From NCBI GenBank assembly GCA_963811255.1, contig CAWEQI010000003.1, forward strand, positions 310,001-374,000: a stretch of DNA of 64,000 bases, in the 5' to 3' direction. The position numbers and the translations under genes were made by a program. Source of the DNA: Croceibacterium_B sp963811255 (GTDB lineage Bacteria > Pseudomonadota > Alphaproteobacteria > Sphingomonadales > Sphingomonadaceae). Under the pieces are notes generated by a model, which saw only the letters and a program-made list of their open reading frames with translations, had not been told where the DNA came from and did not search any database. How positions within the stretch are numbered: the first letter of the stretch is position 1; each line of letters begins with the position of its first letter. Shown here in pieces: positions 1 through 7,334 of the stretch.

Positions 1-409
1 AGGGCAGGAAGCCGTCCTGCTGCGCGCGGTTGAAGCGGTGGATCTCGTCCACGAACAGCAGCGTGCGCTGCCCGGCCTTGCGCGCCGTCTCGGCTTCGGC
101 GAAGGCCTTCTTGAGATCGGCCACGCCGGAAAACACTGCGCTGATCGCCACGAAGCGCATCCCCACCGCGTCGGCCAGCAGCCGGGCGATGCTGGTCTTG
201 CCGGTGCCCGGCGGCCCCCACAGGATCATGCTGGCGAGCTTGCCCGCGGCGACCATCCGCCCGATCGCGCCTTCCGGCCCGGTCAGGTGCTCCTGCCCGA
301 TCACCTCGTCGAGCGTGCGCGGGCGCAGCCGGTCGGCCAGCGGCGCGTCCTCGCGCGGCGCATCCGGCGCGCGGGCGGGCGGCAGGTCGTCGGCGAACAG
401 ATCGGCCAT
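1..409 (-). CDS. rarA: Replication-associated recombination protein A, AAA ATPase (5' part only)
   Basis: This is the first 136 codons of a RarA/MgsA-type clamp-loader-like ATPase that acts at stalled replication forks; the rest lies beyond the window's left edge. The translated part carries the family opening 'LADRLRPRTLDEVIGQEHL', a Walker A motif GPPGTGKTS and a Walker B stretch LLFVDEIHRF, in the order expected for RarA. The ATG at 407-409 is followed by an acidic, proline-rich lead typical of alphaproteobacterial homologues. It is divergent from the padR gene. Family assignment is firm; completeness cannot be judged here. Confidence 0.93.
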   Translation of the reverse strand, partial: MADLFADDLPPARAPDAPREDAPLADRLRPRTLDEVIGQEHLTGPEGAIGRMVAAGKLASMILWGPPGTGKTSIARLLADAVGMRFVAISAVFSGVADLKKAFAEAETARKAGQRTLLFVDEIHRFNRAQQDGFLP

Positions 410-452
410 CGCCGCGACAAATAGGGGATGCGGAGAGCCGCCGCGAGCCCCC

Positions 453-480
453 TTGCAATTCGTCGGTTATAAGATATATC
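453..480 (+). promoter_or_regulatory. Candidate promoter and operator of the padR-like gene
   Basis: A TTGCAA hexamer at 453-458 is followed after 16 bases by TATATC at 475-480, a plausible sigma-70 pair. The -10 region is embedded in the perfect 8-bp palindrome GATATATC (473-480). AT-rich palindromes are common PadR operators, so autoregulation is an inference. A Shine-Dalgarno AAGGA follows at 496-500. Confidence 0.4.
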
Positions 481-507
481 GCAGACCATCTAAGAAAGGA
501 TTTTGTG

Positions 508-1155
508 ATGCGATATGGATGCAACGACCGCTGGGCGTGGAAAATGGCCAACAAGTTCGGCCCTGGCGGCGTGTTCGGGCCCGGCGGTCCCTTCGGGCCG
601 GCAGGCCCGTTCGGCCCCGGCGGCCCCTTCGGCCCGGGCGGGCCTTTCGGCCCCGGCGGCGGGCGTGGCTGGCGCGGGGGCGGCCGCCGCGGACGCCGGA
701 TGTTCGATCGCAACGAACTGCGGCTGGTGCTCCTGAAGCTGATCGCCGAGCAGCCGCGCCACGGCTACGACCTGATCAAGGCGATGGAGGAGCTTTCGGG
801 CGGGCATTATTCGCCGAGCCCCGGCGTGGTCTATCCGGCGCTGGCGATGCTCGCCGACGAAGGGCTGGTGGCCGAGCAGGACAGCGAAAACCAGCGGCGC
901 CAATTCGCGATCACCGCGGCCGGCGAGGCGGTGCTCGAAGAAGAGGCCGAAGCCGCCGCCGAGGCCTACGAGCGCCTGACCGACCTTGGCGAGCGGGCTG
1001 AACGCGGCCGCGAGCCGTCGATCGAGCGCGCCTCGGTCAACCTGTTCACCGCCGTCGCCCAGCGCATGCGCTCCGGCGACGAGGGCGAGGACGATCTCGC
1101 CCACCGCATCGCCGAAATCCTCGACGAGGCGGCGCAGAAGATCGAGCGGCTGTGA
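508..1155 (+). CDS. PadR family transcriptional regulator with FGPGG-repeat N-terminus
   Basis: A 215-aa regulator. Residues about 16-52 are six tandem FGP(G/A)G units followed by a Gly/Arg-rich hinge; residues about 66-140 form the PadR winged helix (LLKLIAEQPRHGYDLIKAMEE ... SPGVVYPALAMLADEGLV); the tail is a charged helix rich in Ala and Glu, probably for dimerisation. The ATG at 508 is chosen because AAGGA at 496-500 is 7 bases upstream; a GTG at 505 is in frame. PadR proteins repress neighbouring or own genes in response to small molecules; no target beyond itself is evident. The low-complexity head is not part of the canonical fold. Confidence 0.9.
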   Translation: MRYGCNDRWAWKMANKFGPGGVFGPGGPFGPAGPFGPGGPFGPGGPFGPGGGRGWRGGGRRGRRMFDRNELRLVLLKLIAEQPRHGYDLIKAMEELSGGHYSPSPGVVYPALAMLADEGLVAEQDSENQRRQFAITAAGEAVLEEEAEAAAEAYERLTDLGERAERGREPSIERASVNLFTAVAQRMRSGDEGEDDLAHRIAEILDEAAQKIERL

Positions 1156-1241
1156 CGTGAGGGCACGCCACCGGGGCGATTTCCTTCGCCTCGGTTGCGT
1201 GGTATTCTCCCCGCAGGGTCGCCCCAGGGAGGGAGGTGTTT

Positions 1242-1688
1242 ATGAACGCCACTGCTTCGAGCGGCCCGGCCAAGGCGCCGTGGCACTTGTGGGTCGTCGG
1301 CATCCTGTCGCTGTGCTGGAACGGCTACGGGGCATACGACTACGTGATGTCGGTATCGCTCAACGCCAACTACCTCGGCAATTATCCGCCGGAAATGACC
1401 GGTATCATCAAGGCGTTTCCGCTGTGGGTGACGAGCACTTGGGCGATCGGCGTGTGGGCCTCCGTGATCGGCTCGCTGCTGTTGCTGATCCGCTCGCGTC
1501 ATGCGGCGACGGCGTTCCTGGTTTCGATCCTCGGCGCGCTGGTGACGTTTGTCTACGATTTCACGCTCAAGCTGCCGCCATCGCTCGACACGACCATGAG
1601 CCGGGTGCTGCCGCTCGTGGTCGTCATCCTGATCGTCGCGCAGTGGTATTACGCCAGGCGGATGGAGCACGCCGGCGTGCTACGCTGA
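1242..1688 (+). CDS. Small integral membrane protein, four predicted helices
   Basis: A 148-aa protein with four hydrophobic segments (around residues 16-38, 58-80, 90-110 and 120-138) and short basic loops. It resembles uncharacterised sphingomonad inner-membrane proteins; no catalytic motif is visible. The ATG at 1242 is preceded by the purine-rich run GGGAGGGAGG; a GTG at 1236 inside that run is in frame but unlikely. Its stop overlaps the convergent glycosyltransferase by 9 bases. Function unknown. Confidence 0.8.
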   Translation: MNATASSGPAKAPWHLWVVGILSLCWNGYGAYDYVMSVSLNANYLGNYPPEMTGIIKAFPLWVTSTWAIGVWASVIGSLLLLIRSRHAATAFLVSILGALVTFVYDFTLKLPPSLDTTMSRVLPLVVVILIVAQWYYARRMEHAGVLR

Positions 1689-2969
1689 CCCGCCAGCCCG
1701 GTGCGCCGCGATCAGGCGCAGGTAGGTGTCGGCGACGGCGCGATTGATCGCATCCCAGGCATAGGCGCGGCTGCGCTCCTCGCCGGCGCGGCCGTGGGCG
1801 GCGCGCAGGCCCGGATCGGCGATGTAGGCGGCGAGCGCGTCGGCATAGCCGGCAGTGTCGCCCGGCTCGACCAGCGTGCCGGTCTCGCCGTCGGCGATCA
1901 GGCAGGTGCTCCCGGTCGCCCGCGCCGCGACCACCGGGACGCCGCAGGCCATCGCTTCGAGCGTGACGTTGCCGAAGGTCTCGGTGACCGAAGGGTTGAA
2001 CAGCACGTCCATCGCCGCGACCGCCCGGCCGAGATCGGCGCCCGCCTGGAAGCCGGTGAACACCGCCCCCGGCAGGCGCTCCTCGAACCATTCCCGCGCC
2101 GGGCCGTCGCCGACCACCAGCACTTTGTGCGGCACGCCGCGTTGGCGCAGTTCGTCGACCGCAGCGGCAAAGGCCTCGAGCCCCTTTTCCATCACCAGCC
2201 GGCCGAGAAAGCCGATCGCGACGTCGCCGTCGCCGATCCCGTGTCCGCGCCGCCACGCGAGGTCGCGCCGGCCGGAATGGAACACTTCGCGGTCGACCCC
2301 GCGTTCCCACAGCGAGATATCGTCGTTCATGTCCTGCGCGCGCAGCACATCGACCATGCTCTGGGAGGGCGCGACCAGCGCATCGCACTGGCGGTACAGC
2401 CGGCGCAGCCACCGCTCCACCGGGCCCTCGAGAAAGCCGATGCCGTAATAATCGGCATAGGTTTCGAAGCGCGTGTGCACCGATGCGAGCACCGGAATGT
2501 CGCGCCCGCGCGCCCAGCGCACTGCCGCGCGGGCGGCGAAATCGGGCGAAGAGATGTGCAACACGTGCGGGGCGAACGCGGCGAGATCGCGCCGCACCGC
2601 CGCGGACAGCCTGATCGGGATGCGGTATTCGCCGCGTGTCGGAATGGCCAGCGAGGGCAGCGACACGATCGTCCCCTGCCCCTCGAACGCCGGCCGCTTG
2701 ACCGTCGCCGAATAGACCCGCACCTGCGCCCCGTGGCGCTGCAGGTATTCGACCAGCCGGTTGAGCGCCTTGTTCGCCCCGTCGACGACCATGTTGTAGT
2801 TGCCGCTGAACAGCGCGATTTTCAGGCCGTCGACGGTTTGCGCCGGCGCCTCCGGCAGGCTCGTGTTCCCGGTCCGGGGCGATGTCGCGCGCGGCGATGC
2901 CGACGCTTTTCCGCGCGGACGTTCGCGCACGTCCGCGCAAGCGGCGGGAGAAAGCGAATCGTGCGGCAT
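1680..2969 (-). CDS. GT4-family glycosyltransferase, alpha-mannosyltransferase-like
   Basis: A 429-aa retaining glycosyltransferase of GT-B fold. The N-terminal half contains FSGNYNMVVDGANK and HISSPDFAARAAVRWARGRD followed by 'VHTRFETYADYYG', the acceptor-side pattern of PimB/MgtA/SqdX-like enzymes; the C-terminal half has the donor-binding VVGDGPAREWFEERL and the EX7E-type stretch 'NPSVTETFGNVTLEAMACG'. It probably moves a hexose from GDP- or UDP-sugar to a lipid. The ATG at 2967-2969 is used; the frame stays open upstream, into the sdpR-like gene on the other strand, but the residues there look non-native. Donor and acceptor are not predictable from sequence. Confidence 0.9.
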   Translation of the reverse strand: MPHDSLSPAACADVRERPRGKASASPRATSPRTGNTSLPEAPAQTVDGLKIALFSGNYNMVVDGANKALNRLVEYLQRHGAQVRVYSATVKRPAFEGQGTIVSLPSLAIPTRGEYRIPIRLSAAVRRDLAAFAPHVLHISSPDFAARAAVRWARGRDIPVLASVHTRFETYADYYGIGFLEGPVERWLRRLYRQCDALVAPSQSMVDVLRAQDMNDDISLWERGVDREVFHSGRRDLAWRRGHGIGDGDVAIGFLGRLVMEKGLEAFAAAVDELRQRGVPHKVLVVGDGPAREWFEERLPGAVFTGFQAGADLGRAVAAMDVLFNPSVTETFGNVTLEAMACGVPVVAARATGSTCLIADGETGTLVEPGDTAGYADALAAYIADPGLRAAHGRAGEERSRAYAWDAINRAVADTYLRLIAAHRAGGSA

Positions 2970-3051
2970 GGGGGCGCCTCCTGCACCGCTCGCCTCCGCT
3001 AGGGAAGCGGTTTGTTGTCGTTTCGTCCTGAATCTGCGGCCTGCCGAAAGC

Positions 3052-3090
3052 TTGACACGGAACCAAGTTAGGATATTCGCTAAATACCTA
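3052..3090 (+). promoter_or_regulatory. Promoter and imperfect dyad operator of the SdpR-like gene
   Basis: TTGACA at 3052-3057 is a consensus -35 box. Downstream, 3069-3090 forms an imperfect dyad with outer arms TAGG (3069-3072) and CCTA (3087-3090) and further inner matches, ending on the A of the start codon. A regulator bound here would cover the promoter, which fits the autorepression known for SdpR-type proteins; binding is inferred. Confidence 0.45.
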
Positions 3091-3380
3091 TGAACTCCGT
3101 TTTCGACGCCCTGTCGCATCCGATCCGCCGCGACGTGCTCGAGCTCCTCAAGCGCGGCGGAATGACCGCCGGCGAACTGGCCGATCGGTTCCCGGTCTCC
3201 AAACCGACCATGTCCGGTCATTTCGCCAAGCTCAAGGCGGCCGGGCTGATCCGCGGCGACAATCGAGCCGGGCACATCGTCTACACGCTCGACATGGCGA
3301 CGCTGGAGGAGGCGGTGATGGGTTTCATGGGCCGGATGCGCGCCGGCGCCAACGGTGCCACCGGTTACGAGGAGCCGTGA
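3090..3380 (+). CDS. ArsR-superfamily autorepressor, SdpR-like
   Basis: A 96-aa winged-helix protein that opens with 'MNSVFDALSHPIRRDVLELL' and has the recognition-helix stretch FPVSKPTMSGHFAKLKAAGLI, the signature of the SdpR branch rather than of metal-binding ArsR (no Cys or His cluster). It starts at ATG 3090 with almost no leader room after a strong -35 box, and is divergent from the glycosyltransferase. In Bacillus, SdpR is paired with the immunity membrane protein SdpI; no SdpI homologue is next to it here, so the partner is unknown. Confidence 0.85.
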   Translation: MNSVFDALSHPIRRDVLELLKRGGMTAGELADRFPVSKPTMSGHFAKLKAAGLIRGDNRAGHIVYTLDMATLEEAVMGFMGRMRAGANGATGYEEP

Positions 3381-3385
3381 TCCGG

Positions 3386-3478
3386 ATCCCCCTCCCGCTT
3401 GCGGGAGGGGCTAGGGGAGGGAAGACCGCGGCTCAACACCGAGCCTCCCCCCGGCCCTCCCACAAGCGGGAGGGGGCA
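3386..3478. repeat. REP-like palindromic element between convergent genes
   Basis: The left part is a 10-bp hairpin, CCCCTCCCGC at 3389-3398 pairing with GCGGGAGGGG at 3401-3410. A second G-rich/C-rich pair (GGGGAGGG near 3413-3421, CCTCCCCCC near 3444-3452) and a closing CCCTCC...GCGGGAGGGGG block (3455-3476) make the whole 90 bases a nested dyad. It fills the space between the convergent SdpR-like gene and the secreted protein and may serve both as terminators. Confidence 0.7.
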
Positions 3479-3482
3479 TCAG

Positions 3483-4724
3483 CTACTTCGAACTCTTCCG
3501 CGCCGCGCTGGCCCCCGGCTGCGGCGCGCCCGGGGCCACCGGGTCGAAATCGAAGGTCTTGGTGAACCGGCTGCGCGAATCCTGCGCCAGCGTTTCCGGC
3601 TTGCGCGTGCCCGCGGCGATCTGCGCCCGCGCCGCGCGCGAGGCGACGATGTAGTTGCGCACCTGCACGTCGCCCTCGGCGCAGGCGTATTCGAACATCT
3701 GATAGTGGTCGTTGCGGTCCCATTCTTCCTGCGCGGTCCACGGCGCGGTGAACACTTCGGGGTCGTCGTAGGTGATCTGGTAGAGGATCGCGTTCGGCCC
3801 GGTCATCGTCAGCCGCTCGACCGTATGCGCCTTCGCGCTGGTCGGGATCGTGTCGAGCGGCGCCCCGCCGACCATCGTCACGATCACCGGCGCGGCGGCC
3901 CGCTTCTGCAGGTCGGTGGTCACGCTGTCGCCGCTCTTGATGTTGCGCGTCTCGATCACCAGCGTCTTGCCGTCCCAGTACGCGCGCGAATCGCCGAACC
4001 ACGCCTCAACGTTCGCCGGCCAGTGCTCACCGGCCTCGGCCTTGCTGACGATCGGGATCACCCGCCGGCCGAGCATCTCGTTGACGATCGCGACGTACCC
4101 CGGCGACTGGAATATCTGAATCCCCTCGTTGTAGCGGTTGGGGAACATCGAGGCCGGAAAGCCCCGCGTGATGCACCGGTCCCAGGTGTCGAAATCGGCC
4201 GGCGAATCGTATTCCTGCCCCGGCACCCAGCCCGAGCGGCCGTTCTCGAACAGCGTTTGCGCCCACGGCGTCAGCGGCGGCAGCCGCCCGTTCTTCGGAT
4301 CGACCAGCAGCGAGGTGCGCCACGAGAAATCGGAGCGCTTCGTCCACTCAGCCTGCCCCTGCGTGCCCCCCTGCCGCTCGATCGAGGTGTCCGGCGAATA
4401 CCCGGCGTCCGACTTCTCGGCGTTGGCGAGCCGCTTGGCATGCTCGGCATCGGTCAGCCACACCCGGTTGCCGAAACTCTCCGGCCGCTGAAACAGGATT
4501 CGCGCCCCCGCGACCATGTCCATTGGCCAGGTCCCACGAAAATCCCAGTCGCCCCACGGGGTTTGGGCGGGCGTGTAGGTGGTCGGTACCGGCGGCAGCA
4601 CGGTGAGGTCGGCCGGGCGCTTCTGGGCCGAGGCGGGGGCGGAGGGCGCCAGCAGCGCGGCAGCGAGAGCCAGCGCGACGGCGCGCGAAATGATGAGCTT
4701 CGTTTTGTGGCGACCCTTCCGCAT
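3483..4724 (-). CDS. Secreted protein of unknown function
   Basis: A 413-aa protein with a Sec signal peptide (basic MRKGRHKTK, hydrophobic core to about residue 30, likely cleavage after ASA). The mature part is rich in Trp, Pro and aromatic residues (WGDWDFRGTWPMDMV, RCITRGFPASMFPNRYNEG) and ends in an Ala/Lys tail. It resembles a large family of uncharacterised periplasmic proteins from environmental bacteria, but I cannot name a domain. The ATG at 4722-4724 is preferred because GGGGAAAG lies just upstream. No operon partner; it is divergent from the remnant that follows. Confidence 0.75.
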   Translation of the reverse strand: MRKGRHKTKLIISRAVALALAAALLAPSAPASAQKRPADLTVLPPVPTTYTPAQTPWGDWDFRGTWPMDMVAGARILFQRPESFGNRVWLTDAEHAKRLANAEKSDAGYSPDTSIERQGGTQGQAEWTKRSDFSWRTSLLVDPKNGRLPPLTPWAQTLFENGRSGWVPGQEYDSPADFDTWDRCITRGFPASMFPNRYNEGIQIFQSPGYVAIVNEMLGRRVIPIVSKAEAGEHWPANVEAWFGDSRAYWDGKTLVIETRNIKSGDSVTTDLQKRAAAPVIVTMVGGAPLDTIPTSAKAHTVERLTMTGPNAILYQITYDDPEVFTAPWTAQEEWDRNDHYQMFEYACAEGDVQVRNYIVASRAARAQIAAGTRKPETLAQDSRSRFTKTFDFDPVAPGAPQPGASAARKSSK

Positions 4725-4858
4725 CTCTCTTTCCCCTTGGATGAGAGATTGTCCCCGCAATTACAGCAAGGCAAGCCCCTTGGCATTTCGCGCCCGCTGC
4801 CCGATGAAGGCGGCCAGAGGGGACGCATGGACATCGCCGGGTATCTCGAACAGGTCAC

Positions 4859-5647
4859 CTCCGCGGTCCGAACCTCGCCATCCTGACTGGTCGTCAGAAT
4901 AAGAGCGCGAGCTTGAGCCACTTCTTCGCAACGAGCGCCATTAGCGAGATGAAAACGGCTGAGAGTAGTGTCCAGTCAACGCATTTCCCGCTGTATCGCT
5001 ATCCGGACCCTAAGGCGGCCCAAACTGACGCGTTCCTGCACGGTGGCCGCGGCCTAAACCTCGACCCCAATCTCTACACTGCCATCTGCAAGGCCGCCGG
5101 AATCGACCCCGCCGACCAGGCCGGACCGGACGACGATTTCCGCGCCGCCACCGGCGAGGCGCGGCCCAGCGAGCTCAAGGTGTTCGACTACATCTACGGC
5201 GTGCTGCATTCGCCCGCTTATCGCGAGACCTTCGCCGAGTTCCTCAAGATCGACTTCCCGCGCATCCCCTATCCGCCGTCTCCGCAAGTCTTCCGCCAGG
5301 TCAGCGAAATGGGCGAGCACCTCCGCCGCCTGCACCTAATGGAGCCCGCCGCCATCGGCGACACGCCCTATCCCTACATGGGCGAAGGCGATGATGTGGT
5401 CGCCAGCGGCTATCCCAAGTTCGAGAGAGGCAAGGTCCACATCAACAAGGACCAGTACTTCGCCGACGTGCCCGAGATTGCGTATAACTTCCACATCGGC
5501 GGCTACCAGCCAGCGCAGAAATGGCTCAAGGACCGCCGCGGGCGTTCGCTGTCGTGGGACGACATCACGCACTATCAGCGGATCGTCAAAATCCTCGTCG
5601 AGACCGACCGGATCATGCGCGAGATCGAGCTGCCGCTGGATGCTTGA
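4859..5647 (+). pseudogene. C-terminal remnant of a type ISP restriction-modification enzyme
   Basis: The frame reads GPNLAILTGRQNKSAS, then HFPLYRYPDP, FDYIYGVLHSPAYRETFAEFLKIDFPRIPYP, VPEIAYNFHIGGYQPAQKWLKDRRG and DDITHYQRIVKILVETD. These are the conserved blocks of the target-recognition end of single-chain type ISP/IIG-like enzymes. Normal proteins carry nuclease, helicase and N6-adenine methylase domains ahead of this; here the frame hits a stop at 4805-4807 and the DNA beyond belongs to another gene, so everything upstream is missing. A TTG at 4913 could start a 244-aa product, but no good ribosome site is visible. It is best read as decayed; a free-standing recognition fragment is less likely. 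Confidence 0.75.
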
Positions 5648-5715
5648 CGGGCGGTCCGGTTGAAAAGCGGCTCAGCCCTGTTGGTGGAGCGGGCATCCGA
5701 GCTTACCCTTCGGCC

Positions 5716-6003
5716 GTGTCCCAACGATCTTCCCATCCCGCTCAACTTGGCTTCGATCTCGGCGAGCCGCCGAAGGCCGTGGGTTATGTGCCGAACCTCG
5801 CCGAAATCCGCGAAGACCTCGCCGACATCCTTGCTTCCGCGCGGGCCGTCACCGCCGAGGCGCTGTGGGACGAGCGGACTTATCGCTACAACAAGGTCGT
5901 GTTTCCGCAGATGAGCCGCTGGCTGCCCGACGACGAGCGCGACCAGCTCTGTTTCCAGTTCTTCCAGGAGCTGGAGCGGATCGAGCTGCTGATGGCCGCC
6001 TGA
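5716..6003 (+). CDS. Small acidic protein of unknown function next to the ISP remnant
   Basis: A 95-aa protein, probably from GTG 5716. It begins with a short Gln/Ser segment and the phrase LGFDLGEPPKAVGYVPNLAEIREDL, followed by amphipathic helices containing EALWDERTYRYNKVVFPQMSRWLPDDE and ending ELERIELLMAA. No known domain is recognised. It lies 68 bases after the restriction-enzyme remnant on the same strand, which suggests it was carried by the same cassette. The start is uncertain because the frame is open upstream. Confidence 0.6.
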   Translation: MSQRSSHPAQLGFDLGEPPKAVGYVPNLAEIREDLADILASARAVTAEALWDERTYRYNKVVFPQMSRWLPDDERDQLCFQFFQELERIELLMAA

Positions 6004-6043
6004 TCCGGCGCGGATCGTGCCAAACCGCTTTCCTACAGCCTGT

Positions 6044-6058
6044 GTTCCTGCTATGTTC
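6044..6058 (+). promoter_or_regulatory. LexA-like (SOS) box, GTTC-N7-GTTC
   Basis: GTTCCTGCTATGTTC matches the alphaproteobacterial LexA consensus of two GTTC half-sites seven bases apart. It sits 41 bases after the small orphan gene, in the 297-base gap 6004-6300 before purS. Apart from a short direct repeat (GTTCCAT at 6140 and 6149), I see nothing else in that gap. The target gene is unclear: purS is the next gene on the plus strand, but starts about 240 bases on. Confidence 0.5.
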
Positions 6059-6300
6059 ACGGTGACGCCCGAGTCTCGCCGAAGGGGCTCGTCGGCAAGG
6101 AATCGACCCAATCGAGGGGGGATTTGATCTCTGGACCGTGTTCCATGTGTTCCATCTGTGTGAACTTCGCGGAGGTCGGCTGGAGCCCAGAGCGACGCGC
6201 GCGCCCTGTGTCGGTTTGCCGGCGCCGTCCCCTTGCCGCTAGGCGCGCCAATCGCCATAGGCTCGGCGCGACTCCCGCATCTCACCCGAAAGGCCCGCCC

Positions 6301-6540
6301 ATGAAGGTCCGTATCCTGGTCAGCCTCAAGCCCGGCGTGCTCGATCCGCAGGGCCGCGCGGTGCACCATGCGCTCGAAAGCCTCGGCTTTTCCGGGGTCG
6401 AGGACGTCCGCGTCGGCCGGGCGATCGAGCTCGAGGTCGCCGACTCGACCACCGACGCGGCGCTCAAAGACATGTGCGAGAAGCTGCTCGCCAACACCGT
6501 CATCGAAAACTACCGCATCGAGAAGCTGGAGCACGCCTGA
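6301..6540 (+). CDS. purS: Phosphoribosylformylglycinamidine synthase, PurS subunit
   Basis: A 79-aa protein with the PurS pattern: beta strand MKVRILVSLKPGVLDPQG, 'RAVHHALESLGF', then VEDVRVGRAIELEV and a final 'VIENYRIEKLE'. PurS bridges PurQ and PurL in the four-subunit-type FGAM synthase of de novo purine synthesis. The start is ATG 6301; upstream in-frame codons to TTG 6124 read as junk. Its stop overlaps the purQ start (TGATG), so the two are translationally coupled. purL is not in the window. Confidence 0.97.
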   Translation: MKVRILVSLKPGVLDPQGRAVHHALESLGFSGVEDVRVGRAIELEVADSTTDAALKDMCEKLLANTVIENYRIEKLEHA

Positions 6541-7217
6541 TGGCCTTCCGCGCCGCCGTGGTGACGTTCCCCGGCTCCAACTGCGACCGCGATCTGGCCG
6601 ATGCGATCGAGAAGGTCGCCGGCGTCCCGGCGATCCGCGTGTGGCACGGCGACGCCGAGCTGCCCGAGCGGCTCGATCTGGTCGCGCTGCCCGGCGGGTT
6701 CTCCTACGGCGACTACCTGCGCTGCGGGGCGATGGCGGCGCGCAGCCCGATCGTCCGCGCGGTGGTCGAGGCGGCGGGCGCCGGCGTGCCGGTACTCGGC
6801 ATCTGCAACGGCTTCCAGGTGCTGACCGAGACCGGCCTGCTGCCCGGCGCGCTGATGCGCAACGCCCAGCTGACCTTCGTCTGCCGCACGGTGCCGCTCG
6901 AAGTTGCCAACAGTCAGTCGCTGTTCACCGCCGGCTACGAGCAGGGCGAGACGATCCACCTGCCGGTCGCCCACCACGACGGCAACTATTTCGCCGACGA
7001 GGCGACGCTCGACCGGCTCGAAGGCGAGGGCCGGGTGGCGTTCCGCTACGGCGAGGAGGTCAACGGCTCGCAGCGCCGCATCGCCGGGGTGCTCAACGCG
7101 GCCGGCAACGTGCTCGGCATGATGCCCCACCCCGAACGCGCGATCGAGCCCGAACTCGGCGGCAGCGACGGCCGGGTCCTGTTCGAAAGCGCGGTGGAGG
7201 GGTTGGTGGGAGTTTAG
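6540..7217 (+). CDS. purQ: Phosphoribosylformylglycinamidine synthase, PurQ glutaminase subunit
   Basis: A 225-aa class I glutamine amidotransferase that supplies ammonia to PurL. It shows the family start 'AVVTFPGSNCDRD', the oxyanion loop 'ALPGGFSYGDYLRCG', the nucleophile motif VLGICNGFQVL with its cysteine, and the C-terminal GMMPHPERAIEPELGG carrying the catalytic His and Glu. The ATG at 6540 overlaps the purS stop. The gene ends in a convergent arrangement with the GGDEF-EAL gene, separated by a hairpin-rich spacer. Confidence 0.97.
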   Translation: MAFRAAVVTFPGSNCDRDLADAIEKVAGVPAIRVWHGDAELPERLDLVALPGGFSYGDYLRCGAMAARSPIVRAVVEAAGAGVPVLGICNGFQVLTETGLLPGALMRNAQLTFVCRTVPLEVANSQSLFTAGYEQGETIHLPVAHHDGNYFADEATLDRLEGEGRVAFRYGEEVNGSQRRIAGVLNAAGNVLGMMPHPERAIEPELGGSDGRVLFESAVEGLVGV

Positions 7218-7334
7218 GAAGGAGGCAGGAACGGTCCGCGACCAGCGGACCGCAAGCGCGAACGCGCGTCGGCCGGTTAGGCCGGAAGCCAAGCGGGCCG
7301 GATGGCCCGCGCCGGCGCCTGAGGCGCAAACAAA
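7218..7334. repeat. Hairpin-rich spacer, probable dispersed palindromic repeat and bidirectional terminator
   Basis: Several hairpins follow one another: CGGTCCGC (7232-7239) with GCGGACCG (7245-7252), then a GCGCGAACGCGC palindrome, then CGGGCC-GGAT-GGCCCG, then a GCGCC-TGA-GGCGC stem. They fill the whole space between convergent purQ and the GGDEF-EAL gene. The concatenation of GC palindromes looks like a multicopy intergenic element, but copy number cannot be tested here. Confidence 0.5.

Noticed and set aside
540..663. Tandem DNA repeat as a possible CRISPR or minisatellite
   Set aside because: There are no spacers and the units are in frame, encoding FGPGG repeats of the PadR-like protein.
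4913..5647. A complete stand-alone gene starting at TTG 4913
   Set aside because: Homology to the type ISP enzyme already begins before this codon (from about 4859), so the TTG is internal to a truncated gene.
6140..6155. Direct repeat GTTCCAT ... GTTCCAT that looks like another LexA box
   Set aside because: The GTTC half-sites are five, not seven, bases apart, so it does not fit the alphaproteobacterial consensus.
6124..6300. N-terminal extension of PurS from a TTG codon
   Set aside because: It would nearly double a protein of fixed size with Arg/Cys-rich, non-conserved residues.
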